A stretch of 43,707 nt of DNA from Lachnospiraceae bacterium (GTDB lineage Bacteria; Bacillota; Clostridia; Lachnospirales; Lachnospiraceae), in NCBI GenBank assembly GCA_009779895.1, contig WRBB01000026.1, positions 1 through 43,707 on the forward strand, given 5' to 3'. Numbering within the stretch: the first letter of the stretch is position 1; the number at the start of each line of letters is the position of its first letter. Below the pieces are notes generated by a model. That model was not told where the DNA came from. It saw only the letters and a list, made by a program, of their open reading frames with translations, and searched no databases. Shown here in pieces: positions 1 through 8,597 of the stretch. The translations under genes and the position numbers were made by a program.

Positions 1-250
1 CACCTGCTTCATTTCCCTTGTTTTATTCAGGCTACTAGAAAAAGAGTTCCATAATAAATATACAGTTGATGAAATAATTACAACGCTAAGAAACATGAGA
101 CTACACAAAGTAAAAGGAGAGGGATATCTTCCATCATATACCAGAAATGATTTAACTGATTCTCTGCACGAGAAACACGGTTTTAGAACTGACTATCAAA
201 TAATAACCAATAAAGAAATTAAAAAAATTTTTAAAAAGACAAAAACTTAA
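1..250 (+). CDS. Transposase C-terminal fragment (IS1634/IS4-like), cut by window edge
   Basis: An open frame enters from the left edge (frame of base 2) and ends at the TAA at 248-250, giving about 82 residues. It begins TCFISLVLFRLLEK and contains a K-G-E-G-Y-L-P-S-Y segment followed by a D-x-L-H-E-x-H-G-F stretch. From memory this resembles the C-terminus of IS1634-family DDE transposases, where 'TCFISL.LFRLLE' follows the catalytic glutamate region. The catalytic residues lie outside the window, so intactness cannot be judged. The terminal inverted repeat of the element could not be located. It marks a mobile element at the end of the catabolic island. Confidence 0.6.
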   Translation, partial: TCFISLVLFRLLEKEFHNKYTVDEIITTLRNMRLHKVKGEGYLPSYTRNDLTDSLHEKHGFRTDYQIITNKEIKKIFKKTKT

Positions 251-275
251 AAACAGTACTCACTTTTTCATAAAC

Positions 276-320
276 AAAAAAATCTCCAATCGCTGATGTA
301 ATCAGTGGTAGGAGATTTTT
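276..320 (-). terminator. Hairpin terminator of the GRE operon (bidirectional)
   Basis: Arms AAAAATCTCC (278-287) and GGAGATTTTT (311-320) are perfectly complementary. An inner stem CTGAT/ATCAG (293-297/301-305) extends it. Read on the minus strand the hairpin is followed by a run of seven T, so it is a canonical intrinsic terminator for the leftward operon ending at 400. Read on the plus strand it could also end transcription of the transposase fragment. Confidence 0.8.
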
Positions 321-399
321 ACCTTTATACAAGTGTCAAAAATGGGATAATATCTTTAAACAGATACTATCACGAATTTTTTTGGTTGTAAACAAATTT

Positions 400-1542
400 T
401 TAAATACAAGATTTTTCCGAAAAGGAAAAATCTCCTTGTCTTAAATAAATCTCTTCTATCTTTTTCTGCGGTAACACAATCGGATTATTTACCAGAAGCC
501 GTTGTTGATTCTTCACAACCGAATCTGCCATTTCTATACAATCCGCTTTTGTTACGCCTAAATCCTGCAATCTTTTGCAGGGCAAAACAAATTGCAGCAA
601 TTCAAATAACGCATTCCATACGTTCTCTTTCAAACAATCCAGCGAAGTCATAAGAATGCTTTCCACTTCATTTAAATCCGCTCCCATTTCCTTATATGCG
701 GCAAAAACACCAGCAAAAAACATATAGTTTGCCATTCCATGGGGCACATGGTAAATGGCACCCACCGGATAACTTAACGCATGAACCGCACCAACGCCGG
801 CATTTCCAAAAGCAATGCCACCCAATGTACTTGCCACTAAAAAGTGCTTTAATTGCTCTTCATCCGGTAGCTTATGCGACCCACTGACTTTCAATTTTTG
901 GTACCCCTTTAGTATCATCTGAATAGATGCATAGGCCATTGCTTTGGAAAAAGATGTAGCTTTTGGTGACACCAAAGATTCAACGGAATGAATCAACGCA
1001 TCAATGGACCCGGTGGCAAACACCTCATAAGGCATCGTTGACAATAAGCGAGGAATCAGCACCGCCTCATCCGGATATAAAGCCGGCGTTGCTAAGCCCA
1101 ACTTGGTATTTTTTTCTATAAACTGAATGATGGAAATCATGGTCACTTCACTGCCGGTTCCGCATGTGGTTGGAATCGCAATCAGTTCACGGCGTTTTTG
1201 GAGTTTATGACCCTGTTCAAAGATTTCATCACAGCTAATACCAGCACCAAACACAAACAGCTTAGCAATGTCAAGTACCGTTCCACCGCCCAAACCAATC
1301 ACTCTTTTATAGTCCTTGTTGCATACTGCCTGCAACATTTTGTCCACCATTTCATCTGTGGGTTCCCCCATACCATACTGTTCCTGGTATAAAATATCAC
1401 ATGGAACCGCGATTCCATTTAAATGCGGCTCTATCACATATTCATTTGTAATCAATAAATCATCTGCTCCTATGCCCCACTCATTCAAAAAATTGGAAAT
1501 AGAAGCGCACTCTAAAATTTTTGTTTTTACTTGAAAAGACAT
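400..1542 (-). CDS. Iron-containing alcohol dehydrogenase, 4-hydroxybutyrate dehydrogenase type
   Basis: This 380-residue protein is a group III (Fe-dependent) NAD(P)H alcohol dehydrogenase. Visible motifs are the nucleotide-binding G-G-G-T-V-L-D-I-A-K, PTTCGTGSEVT, and the metal-ligand region with H-A-L-S-Y-P and Y-H-V-P-H-G. Similarity runs end to end with the clostridial 4-hydroxybutyrate dehydrogenase (4HbD) subfamily as I remember it, including GIAFGNAGVGAVHALSYP and the Q-Q-R-L-L-V-N-N block near the C-terminus. Members interconvert an omega-hydroxy acid and its semialdehyde. It is the last gene of the GRE operon, with ATG 13 bases after a GGAGAAAG ribosome site region and 40 bases after the MoaD-like gene. 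Inference: it reduces, or supplies, the aldehyde handled by the neighbouring aldehyde oxidoreductase. The actual substrate is unknown. Confidence 0.85.
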   Translation of the reverse strand: MSFQVKTKILECASISNFLNEWGIGADDLLITNEYVIEPHLNGIAVPCDILYQEQYGMGEPTDEMVDKMLQAVCNKDYKRVIGLGGGTVLDIAKLFVFGAGISCDEIFEQGHKLQKRRELIAIPTTCGTGSEVTMISIIQFIEKNTKLGLATPALYPDEAVLIPRLLSTMPYEVFATGSIDALIHSVESLVSPKATSFSKAMAYASIQMILKGYQKLKVSGSHKLPDEEQLKHFLVASTLGGIAFGNAGVGAVHALSYPVGAIYHVPHGMANYMFFAGVFAAYKEMGADLNEVESILMTSLDCLKENVWNALFELLQFVLPCKRLQDLGVTKADCIEMADSVVKNQQRLLVNNPIVLPQKKIEEIYLRQGDFSFSEKSCI

Positions 1543-1582
1543 CTACTTTCTCCCGGTTTTCACCAATCCAATCCCTAACTCT

Positions 1583-1870
1583 TTAACCTCCAATATACAC
1601 GCCTAGAATGGTAAGAACATCTGATTCTTCCAAAATCCTATCTTCCCGGACTATCATTCCACCATTTATGTGCTTATTCATCACATAAATGGCCGGTAAG
1701 TTATCTTCAATCAACAAACGGTGCTTGATTAAAGATTCTCTAATATCAGGTTTTTCAAGCAATATACCCACCATATCCCGAATCGTACTTCCTTTTGGAA
1801 TGTCTATGTCCATATATTCTAATTCTAGCGCAACTCTAAAAGGTGCTTTAAATTTCAATGCGATACGCAT
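1583..1870 (-). CDS. MoaD/ThiS-like sulfur-carrier protein linked to aldehyde ferredoxin oxidoreductase
   Basis: A small beta-grasp protein of 95 residues ending in Gly-Gly (V-Y-I-G-G), the hallmark of MoaD/ThiS carriers whose C-terminus is activated as a thiocarboxylate. In Clostridia and archaea such genes commonly sit beside tungsten oxidoreductases and are thought to serve pterin-dithiolene cofactor synthesis. I chose ATG 1870 rather than the longer frame because an AGGAGG-type site (1879-1883 on the plus strand reads CCTCC) lies 8 bases upstream. The longer start at 1900 has no such site. With this start the gene still overlaps the end of the aldehyde oxidoreductase gene by 23 bases, so the two are probably translationally coupled. 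Confidence 0.75.
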   Translation of the reverse strand: MRIALKFKAPFRVALELEYMDIDIPKGSTIRDMVGILLEKPDIRESLIKHRLLIEDNLPAIYVMNKHINGGMIVREDRILEESDVLTILGVYIGG

Positions 1871-3752
1871 CGTCTTTTCCTCCAACAAATCCACGGTCAA
1901 GCAACCAATCTAGGGAAAGTTCTTTTAATAATTGTTTGGAAGGAATACCATAATCGTCCCAATTGCGACGCTCATAATAACGATCCAGCATACCGGCCAC
2001 ATCAGGTATATTCTGCCCGGCTCCACCGGTCAGTCTGCGTTTGCTCATTTTCGGCGGCAGCACATCATCTTTACGGGAAACGCCACACTTAATCTGGTAC
2101 ATTCTCTTCAAATTGAAGATTCTTTCACCCGTTTTCATAAATTCTTCCTTGGTCACATCCCATCCCACAACATATTTAAACCAATCACATAAGCAATCCA
2201 TAAAATGCTCACCCAATTGACCCATCACAAATTTACATCCGGTCAAGGAATCCATCATAGCCATAACATGTTGGTGATGGTACACGATATCTATGTTTAT
2301 ATCCTCTGTGCCAAATGTATCCATTTTAGCCGGTGGCATAAAACCAAATCCACAAGTATCACCCGGAATGGTAAAATCACTGGTAAATGAATTTAAGTGA
2401 CAGGCTCCACGTGTACTCGTTGCATATTGTAATCCGGTTGAGTCACTGGCACGCGGATCATGGGCAGGGATTTCAAGCCCTTTTACATCTACAGATATTT
2501 CTTGGGCAAGGCCACCAAAGAGCTTTCCTGCCCGTTTGGTCCCTTCTGCAAGCGTATTACCAACCTTACCTTTTCTAAACACAATTTTCGGCAAAAGTTT
2601 CAACACATCATCCACATTGCCCCAACGAATTTCATCACCGTCCATCATTTCCTTGGTGATAATCCCCATTTCATAAGCTTCCATCGCAAAAGAAACCGCC
2701 GCACCTGCACTAATGGTATCAATACCGTATCGATTGCACAACTCATTGGCCATCTGAACGCCCTCCAAGTCATTAATCAAACAGTTGGAACCTAACATGC
2801 CCACCGTCTCATACTCCGGGCCTCCGGTTTCAATACTGGCATATTTTCCTTCCGTCACCTGTACGGTTCTGCCACATCCAATGGCACATTGGCCACAGAA
2901 ATAAGGCTTCTTCAAAATCGTTTCCGCGATGTGCTGCCCGGTAAGATTGCTAATATCCGTGTTACCATTGGACCAGTTCTTAACCGGCATATCCCCTACA
3001 GCCTCAGTTGTTTCCACACCGATTGCTGTACCATATTTACGAAATACCGCAGAGGCAGTGGCAATATGTTTTGCCCATTTTTTTCTATCTGCTTGGGCTT
3101 TTTCCATATCAGCCATGGGAGGTCGTTTTGTACCAACAACAGAAATGGCTTTTAAATTCTTAGAACCCATGACAGCACCCACACCACATCGGGCCGCACA
3201 ACGTCCCTCTGCACCATCGTTCATGATCGCCGCTGACTTCACAAGGTTTTCGCCGGCTTGTCCAATGGAAAGGCTCACTGTTTTCTTTCCATACTTTTCT
3301 TTCAACATATCATCCACTTGAAAGGTATCCTTGCCCCAAAGCTCTTTTGCATCGTGAAAACTAACATCTCCATCCTCTACGTGAATATAAACCGGTTTGG
3401 GAGCCGTACCGGTAAATATGAAACCATCTATTCCGGCATGTTTTAACTTCATACCCCAAGTCCCCCCACTGTTGCCCTCACCAAGCAAACCGGTAAGGGG
3501 AGATTTTGTCACTACTTGATGTCTACCAAAATTGGGCGTACCTGTTCCCACAAAAGGGCCGGTAAAAACACAAAGCACATTGTCCGGTCCAAGGGGATCT
3601 GTGTTTTCATCTGTTTCCTCACACACAATTTTTGCCCCTAAACCACTACCACCAATATACTGTCTTAATACTTCTTCACTAAATTGTTCTTCTTTTATTT
3701 CACTTGTTGTAAGGTTCACTCTCAAGAATTTGCCACAATATCCGCCTAACAT
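1848..3752 (-). CDS. Aldehyde:ferredoxin oxidoreductase (tungstopterin enzyme)
   Basis: 634 residues, the usual length for the AOR family, which oxidises aldehydes to carboxylic acids (or the reverse) with ferredoxin. The cluster-binding C-x2-C-x3-C is Cys286, Cys289 and Cys293 (in F-C-G-Q-C-A-I-G-C-G). The distal ligand Cys506 lies in D-S-L-T-G-C-K-F, matching the four [4Fe-4S] ligands of characterised AORs in spacing. The N-terminal G-G-Y-C-G-K and G-R-H-Q-V-V-T-K-S-P-L-T-G segments belong to the tungstopterin-binding domain. ATG 3752 follows an AGGAGG site. It sits after the sugar-type ABC transporter and overlaps the MoaD-like gene. It probably removes or recovers electrons from an aldehyde made by the GRE or transketolase steps. 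The family is secure; the specific substrate is not known. Confidence 0.9.
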   Translation of the reverse strand: MLGGYCGKFLRVNLTTSEIKEEQFSEEVLRQYIGGSGLGAKIVCEETDENTDPLGPDNVLCVFTGPFVGTGTPNFGRHQVVTKSPLTGLLGEGNSGGTWGMKLKHAGIDGFIFTGTAPKPVYIHVEDGDVSFHDAKELWGKDTFQVDDMLKEKYGKKTVSLSIGQAGENLVKSAAIMNDGAEGRCAARCGVGAVMGSKNLKAISVVGTKRPPMADMEKAQADRKKWAKHIATASAVFRKYGTAIGVETTEAVGDMPVKNWSNGNTDISNLTGQHIAETILKKPYFCGQCAIGCGRTVQVTEGKYASIETGGPEYETVGMLGSNCLINDLEGVQMANELCNRYGIDTISAGAAVSFAMEAYEMGIITKEMMDGDEIRWGNVDDVLKLLPKIVFRKGKVGNTLAEGTKRAGKLFGGLAQEISVDVKGLEIPAHDPRASDSTGLQYATSTRGACHLNSFTSDFTIPGDTCGFGFMPPAKMDTFGTEDINIDIVYHHQHVMAMMDSLTGCKFVMGQLGEHFMDCLCDWFKYVVGWDVTKEEFMKTGERIFNLKRMYQIKCGVSRKDDVLPPKMSKRRLTGGAGQNIPDVAGMLDRYYERRNWDDYGIPSKQLLKELSLDWLLDRGFVGGKDDAYRIEI

Positions 3753-3792
3753 AATCAGCCTCCTATTTTGAATCCAAACTCACTTGTTTCCT

Positions 3793-4770
3793 TTATTTAA
3801 CCGCAATGCTCCTGGATGTTCTATCTGTATTAATCGCCACGGCAACCAATAAAATCACACCAAATACAATCCTTTGCCAAAAAACATCCACACCTATGAT
3901 ATTCATCCCATTGCTAATCAACGCCACGATAAATACACCGAAAATTGTATTGATCACATTTCCCACACCCCCAACCAAGGATGTGCCCCCTAAAACCACC
4001 GCAGCAATTACCATCAATGTAAATCCATCTCCAACGGTAGGGGCTGCACTTTTTGCTTTTGCCACCAAAAATATAGAAGCCAAAGCTGCACAAAATGCAT
4101 TGATTGCAAACACAGATACCTTTACTCTATCTACAGGCACGCCTGCTATCCTTGCACAGCGTTCGTTTCCACCGATTGCATAAATGCCTCTTCCAAATAC
4201 CGTTCTTGTTAAGATTACATAATAAATCACAATAAATAGCAAAGCGATAAAAAGCGGTAAACTAAAGGGTCCTACCGAAATGTCATACCAAGCAACCATG
4301 CCCCACAATTGTCTGGGAATCGCTATGGGCGCACTGGAAATCAACAAAGCAACAGAACTCCAAATGGACATAAATGCCAATGTTGCAATGAAAGATGGAA
4401 TCTTTAATTTCACATGTACCAGCCCCATAATGGCACCGGCAGCAATTGCAGCCAATGCGGTTAAGCCAAAAGATACAAGCACCGCCGTACCAAGGGTCCA
4501 ATGGGTTCCTTGAAAACTCAGAAGAATCGTTAGTGCAAATACATTGGCCACGGAACAAACAGAACCCACAGAAAGATCAATGGAGCCTAACAACAACACA
4601 GGTGTCATACCGGCAGCCATAATCAATAAAGGGGCTGCATCACTCAGCAAATTGGCCATGTTTGCAGCATTCAAAAAACGACTTTCTATCAGTGAAAACA
4701 CAACAATCAGAAGGATAATGACCGCCGAACTGAAATAAAGCGGTAAATGCTTTTTATTAATCTTTGTCAT
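3793..4770 (-). CDS. ABC transporter permease, RbsC/branched-chain-like sugar family (second permease)
   Basis: About 325 residues of mostly hydrophobic sequence with eight to ten membrane segments. It has the family signature G-G-T-S-L-x-G-G-x-G near the C-terminus and D-L-S-V-G-S in the first third, as in RbsC/LsrC/YtfT permeases of the carbohydrate uptake 2 (CUT2) class. An ATG at 4779 is also possible, but its AAGGGA site would be only one base away. The ATG at 4770 places that site about 9 bases upstream, so I prefer it. It is paired with the permease at 6330-7349, and two different permeases flanking one ATPase suggest a heterodimeric channel. The substrate is probably a monosaccharide, polyol or related compound. 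Confidence 0.85.
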   Translation of the reverse strand: MTKINKKHLPLYFSSAVIILLIVVFSLIESRFLNAANMANLLSDAAPLLIMAAGMTPVLLLGSIDLSVGSVCSVANVFALTILLSFQGTHWTLGTAVLVSFGLTALAAIAAGAIMGLVHVKLKIPSFIATLAFMSIWSSVALLISSAPIAIPRQLWGMVAWYDISVGPFSLPLFIALLFIVIYYVILTRTVFGRGIYAIGGNERCARIAGVPVDRVKVSVFAINAFCAALASIFLVAKAKSAAPTVGDGFTLMVIAAVVLGGTSLVGGVGNVINTIFGVFIVALISNGMNIIGVDVFWQRIVFGVILLVAVAINTDRTSRSIAVK

Positions 4771-4785
4771 CTGTTTCATTCCCTT

Positions 4786-6315
4786 CTATACCATCATACG
4801 AACCAGCTCTACCTGACTTGGCTTTTCGCCAACAGCAGCTCCAAATTCTCCCGTAATCAACCCATCACGCATCACAAGTACTCTGTTGCTTAAACTGCTA
4901 CACTCTTCTAAGGTATCCCCAAGCAAAATAACGGCCTTACCCTCCGATACCACATCACGAATAAATCCGTATATTTCTTCCTTTGCTCCTACATCCACAC
5001 CTCTCGTTGGGTGATTTAAAATAATAATATCCGCACCGGAAAGCAATGCACGGGCAAAGACCACCTTTTGCTGATTACCACCGGATAGATTAATCACCAG
5101 AGCATCTTTGCCCGGTGTCTTTATTCTCAATTTTTTAATCCATTCATTTGCCTGGGCAGCCACGCTTTTCCTTGAAACCAGCCCTCTCTTTTTCAAGTGC
5201 TTGGCATTTGACATGGCTATATTATCTTCCACTGACAGACCCCTTATCACACCCTCATAGATACGCTCTTTTGGAATCATCAAAACTCCATCTTTCAGTG
5301 CTTCTGCCGGTGATTGATATCTTGTAAACTTTCCTTTCACAAACAATGCACCGGATGTGGCTCTTTCATCCCCACAAATAACCGAGCAGATTTCTTCCTT
5401 ACCGGAACCCACTACACCACAGATGCCCAAAATCTCACCACGGTGCAGTTTAAAATCACAGTGTTGGAAACAGCCCCATAAGCCGAGGTCTTTTGCTTCT
5501 AAAATCACCTCTTCACTCGGCACGATCTGCCTGTCCAAATGATAGTATTCCGTTGTGGTTGTTCTGCCCACCATCAGCTCATACATTTTTTTCTCAGTTG
5601 CTTCTTCCGCGGCCATGTTCCCGGCATTTTCTCCATCCTTATACACGTATACCCGGTCAGAAATCTCCAAAACCTCATCCAAGCGATGGGATACAAAAAT
5701 AACAGAATGCCCTTGTTTTGTAATGTTACGAATTTCAACAAATAGCCGTTGTACCTCTTCTTCATTTAAAACAGAAGTCGGCTCATCTAATAAAATCAAG
5801 CACTTCTCATTATTTCCCGTTTGTTTTGTCAACGCAACAACTTTTGCAATTTCAATCATTTGTCTTGTGGCAAAGTTTAAATCAATTACTTTTTTCTTTG
5901 GATTGATGTTATCAATGCCTATCGCATTTAATACACACTTCGCCTCTGCATACATCTTGTTCCAATTCACAAATCCATACTTTCTAAATTCTTTTTCTCG
6001 GCCAAAAAAGATGTTTTGACCAACGGATAATGTTGTAATCAAAGACTGTTCCTGATAAACCATACCCACTCCTTTGGCGTTGGCTTCTAGTGGGTTAGAG
6101 GGAGCAAAGGGTTTGCCATACATGGTCATCTCACCGGATGTCTGAGGTTGCACGCCTATAATAATTTTTAAAAACGTAGATTTACCCGCACCGTTTTCTC
6201 CGATTAGGCCAATCACTTCTCCCTCATTCACATCCAAATCAACGCCTTTGAGCGCTTGCGCACCATGGAACGATTTTGTTATATTTTTTGCGCTAAATAA
6301 TAATTGATTCTTCAT
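4786..6315 (-). CDS. Sugar ABC transporter ATP-binding protein, double-domain (RbsA-like)
   Basis: 509 residues with two fused ATPase domains, as in RbsA/MglA/XylG. Domain 1 has Walker A GENGAGKST and a D-E-P-T Walker B. Its usual LSGG signature is replaced by L-N-F-A-T-R-Q-M, a variation common in the first half of these proteins. Domain 2 has a degenerate Walker A (GVVGSGKEE) and a good signature LSGGNQQKV. AGGAGG lies immediately before ATG 6315. It would energise the two neighbouring permeases for import of the small polar substrate bound by the lipoprotein at 7361-8533. Confidence 0.9.
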   Translation of the reverse strand: MKNQLLFSAKNITKSFHGAQALKGVDLDVNEGEVIGLIGENGAGKSTFLKIIIGVQPQTSGEMTMYGKPFAPSNPLEANAKGVGMVYQEQSLITTLSVGQNIFFGREKEFRKYGFVNWNKMYAEAKCVLNAIGIDNINPKKKVIDLNFATRQMIEIAKVVALTKQTGNNEKCLILLDEPTSVLNEEEVQRLFVEIRNITKQGHSVIFVSHRLDEVLEISDRVYVYKDGENAGNMAAEEATEKKMYELMVGRTTTTEYYHLDRQIVPSEEVILEAKDLGLWGCFQHCDFKLHRGEILGICGVVGSGKEEICSVICGDERATSGALFVKGKFTRYQSPAEALKDGVLMIPKERIYEGVIRGLSVEDNIAMSNAKHLKKRGLVSRKSVAAQANEWIKKLRIKTPGKDALVINLSGGNQQKVVFARALLSGADIIILNHPTRGVDVGAKEEIYGFIRDVVSEGKAVILLGDTLEECSSLSNRVLVMRDGLITGEFGAAVGEKPSQVELVRMMV

Positions 6316-6329
6316 AATCCTCCTGCCAC

Positions 6330-7349
6330 CTATTTGCTTATAATCGCAGCACCGCGCTTAACGGTTAATGCAACAGCAACCAATATAATCACACCCTGAA
6401 TGCCGTTTTTCACATTTCCACTTACATTCATCATGGTTAATCCATTAAACAACACTGTCATAATCAATGTGCCCACAATGGTGTTCACAACGCCCCCTTT
6501 CCCGCCGGAAAGAGATGTTCCGCCTATTACAACCGCCGCTTGCGCCGGAAACATCAAGTTTGTCCCAATCGCAATCTGGCCTTGACCCAGCCTGATTGCA
6601 CCAACCACACCGGCCACACCAAAACAAAAACCGGCAAGGGTAAACACCATAACTTTAACTCTATCCACATTTATTCCCACGGAACGGGGAATGGTCTCAT
6701 CTGTTCCCACCGCATAAATATGGCGACCAAATGGGGTACACTCTTGAATATATAAACAAATAAACATGATAAAAATAGCGATCCAGACAAGAACCGGAAT
6801 CCCTATAAAACTTGCCCTTGGCAAGGCAACAAGCCATTCATCTTGGATGGTCGGCGGCCTCCCTCCATAGGAGAGAAGCCCAATTCCGGCACATATATTC
6901 ATAAAAGCAAAACTTACCATAAAAGAAGGAATTTTAAGTTTAACATGTATCAAACCAATGATAAATCCAACAAAAACCCCGCATAAAATTGCAATCACCA
7001 GACCCCACACGCCTAAATTGTTGCTGTTTTGTGAATTCAATACCAAAACAGCAGCAATGGAACCCGTCATGCCAACTGATCCATCAATGGATAAATCAAT
7101 ACTACCAATCATAATTACAAATGTCAGACCAAGTGCAACAATCAAAGGAATAGACCACTGATTTAGAATAGAAACAATATTCAAGGGACTTATAAAAGCA
7201 GCACCTAACTGAATGGCAAAAATCACAATCATGCCGACTAAAACCAACACCGGAGCCCACTTCATGAGCTTTTCTCTTTTATATTCCAATTTTACCTTTG
7301 CTGCAAACTCTTCCGTTATTGTCATTTGTGTCTGCTTCACTTTTGCCAT
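6330..7349 (-). CDS. ABC transporter permease, RbsC-like sugar family (first permease)
   Basis: 339 residues with a short charged cytoplasmic N-terminus, then about eight to ten hydrophobic segments and the family signature G-G-T-S-L-S-G-G-K-G. It is only moderately similar to the permease at 3793-4770, so the two are not a recent duplication. The heteropair arrangement is like that of LsrC/LsrD or YtfT/YjfF. The start at 7349 is supported by GGAGATGCGGGA just upstream. It lies 11 bases after the binding-protein gene and belongs to the same transcription unit. Confidence 0.85.
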   Translation of the reverse strand: MAKVKQTQMTITEEFAAKVKLEYKREKLMKWAPVLVLVGMIVIFAIQLGAAFISPLNIVSILNQWSIPLIVALGLTFVIMIGSIDLSIDGSVGMTGSIAAVLVLNSQNSNNLGVWGLVIAILCGVFVGFIIGLIHVKLKIPSFMVSFAFMNICAGIGLLSYGGRPPTIQDEWLVALPRASFIGIPVLVWIAIFIMFICLYIQECTPFGRHIYAVGTDETIPRSVGINVDRVKVMVFTLAGFCFGVAGVVGAIRLGQGQIAIGTNLMFPAQAAVVIGGTSLSGGKGGVVNTIVGTLIMTVLFNGLTMMNVSGNVKNGIQGVIILVAVALTVKRGAAIISK

Positions 7350-7360
7350 TCCCGCATCTC

Positions 7361-8533
7361 CTAATCCGCTTTAAAGTCAAAGATTCTTGTAAAGTCAAAA
7401 TCCGGTGCAGTTCCCATGTATTCTTCTGCATTTCCTTCCAGAACCAAAATGCCAACAGTAAAGAAATCACGAAACTCGGAAGGTAACTCGTCTATTTCAA
7501 TCAATCCTGCCCATACCGCATACAAAACCGCAAATGAAAAGCTACCTTGTGCATACGCATTGGAAGAATAGGTCGCAACCACCAAACCATTTTTTACCGC
7601 TTCTACAATGTCTTCATTTGCATCAATCCCGGTCACACCAACTGTTCCCTCTAATCCGCGGGCAGTCAACGCTTGCAGAGCACCGGTTGCCATACTGTCG
7701 TTGGCACACCAAATTCCACCAACATCCGGCGTTGCAGTCAACCATGTTTCTACCAACCGCAATGCTTCACTTGTATCCCAATTTGCAGTACCTTGTGCAG
7801 CAACTTCAATCCCGGGGAATTGTTCCAATGCTTCTTCAAATCCCACCAAACGATCAATAGCAGCCGTGTTTCCTAACATACCCTCTACTACAAACACCTG
7901 GCCTTCACCACCCATAGATTCAAACAATGCAATGGCAGTTTCTCTTCCGGCCGTCTGATTATCCGCAGTTGTATGAATGACCCAGTTATCATTAAAGGCA
8001 TCCGGCCCTACATCTTCCGGTCTATTCCAAACTGTAGCCAACAAAGCACCGGCTCCCTCTACAGCAGAAGCAAGTGCCGGAACTGTTGCCGATTCGTTTG
8101 CATCCGCATAAATAATCGCATTTTCACCGGCTCTAGCCAAAAATTGCCTCATATTATTAATCTCAACATCATTGGAACCACCGGAGTCCAACAATTGCAG
8201 TTCATATTGTTGTCCAATGCTATCCAAAAACGCCGTAAACATTTCCACACCATCTACAATCGTAATATAATATGGATTTTCCAAACCCCGTACCGACACA
8301 GCTAAGTAAACCGTTGTATCCAATTTTTCCTGGGGAATCAAAGACGGGTCAATTGTAAAATTTGCCCAATCATAATCTACATCTGCTACTACCACTTCAT
8401 CTGCATCCTCTTGTGTCTCTTGTGTTTCTTGTGCCTCTTGTTCTACATCAGCCATTGTTTCCGTACATCCGACCAACACCAGCAATCCCATTGTTACGGC
8501 TAATGCCGCGGCCACAAACTTCTTGATTCTCAT
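7361..8533 (-). CDS. Sugar-type ABC transporter substrate-binding lipoprotein
   Basis: 390 residues. The N-terminal signal M-R-I-K-K plus a hydrophobic core ends in the lipobox L-V-G-C with the acylated cysteine at residue 23. An acidic, low-complexity linker rich in E, T and Q follows. The remainder is a type I periplasmic-binding fold (RbsB/peripla_BP_4 class): the segment V-Y-L-A-V-S-V-R-G-L-E-N-P-Y-Y is a typical ligand-loop start, and G-I-W-C-A-N-D-S-M-A-T-G-A-L lies in the C-lobe. AAGGAGG precedes ATG 8533. Lgt (23255-24121) would lipidate it. As the specificity component of the importer, its ligand is the most direct handle on the substrate of the whole pathway. The family usually binds pentoses, hexoses, polyols or autoinducer-2. 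Confidence 0.88.
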   Translation of the reverse strand: MRIKKFVAAALAVTMGLLVLVGCTETMADVEQEAQETQETQEDADEVVVADVDYDWANFTIDPSLIPQEKLDTTVYLAVSVRGLENPYYITIVDGVEMFTAFLDSIGQQYELQLLDSGGSNDVEINNMRQFLARAGENAIIYADANESATVPALASAVEGAGALLATVWNRPEDVGPDAFNDNWVIHTTADNQTAGRETAIALFESMGGEGQVFVVEGMLGNTAAIDRLVGFEEALEQFPGIEVAAQGTANWDTSEALRLVETWLTATPDVGGIWCANDSMATGALQALTARGLEGTVGVTGIDANEDIVEAVKNGLVVATYSSNAYAQGSFSFAVLYAVWAGLIEIDELPSEFRDFFTVGILVLEGNAEEYMGTAPDFDFTRIFDFKAD

Positions 8534-8564
8534 AACATCCTCCTTGTTTTTTCTTTTTTTATTT

Positions 8565-8588
8565 AAAACTCCTATTTATCAGAGTTTT
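8565..8588. other. Intercistronic stem-loop between GRE activase and transporter genes
   Basis: AAAACTC (8565-8571) pairs perfectly with GAGTTTT (8582-8588) around a 10-base loop. It lies in the 64-base gap between the activase stop and the binding-protein start. On the minus (coding) strand it is not followed by a T run, so it is more likely an mRNA-stabilising or processing hairpin than a terminator. This is inference only. Confidence 0.4.
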
Positions 8589-8597
8589 ATTAAGAAT

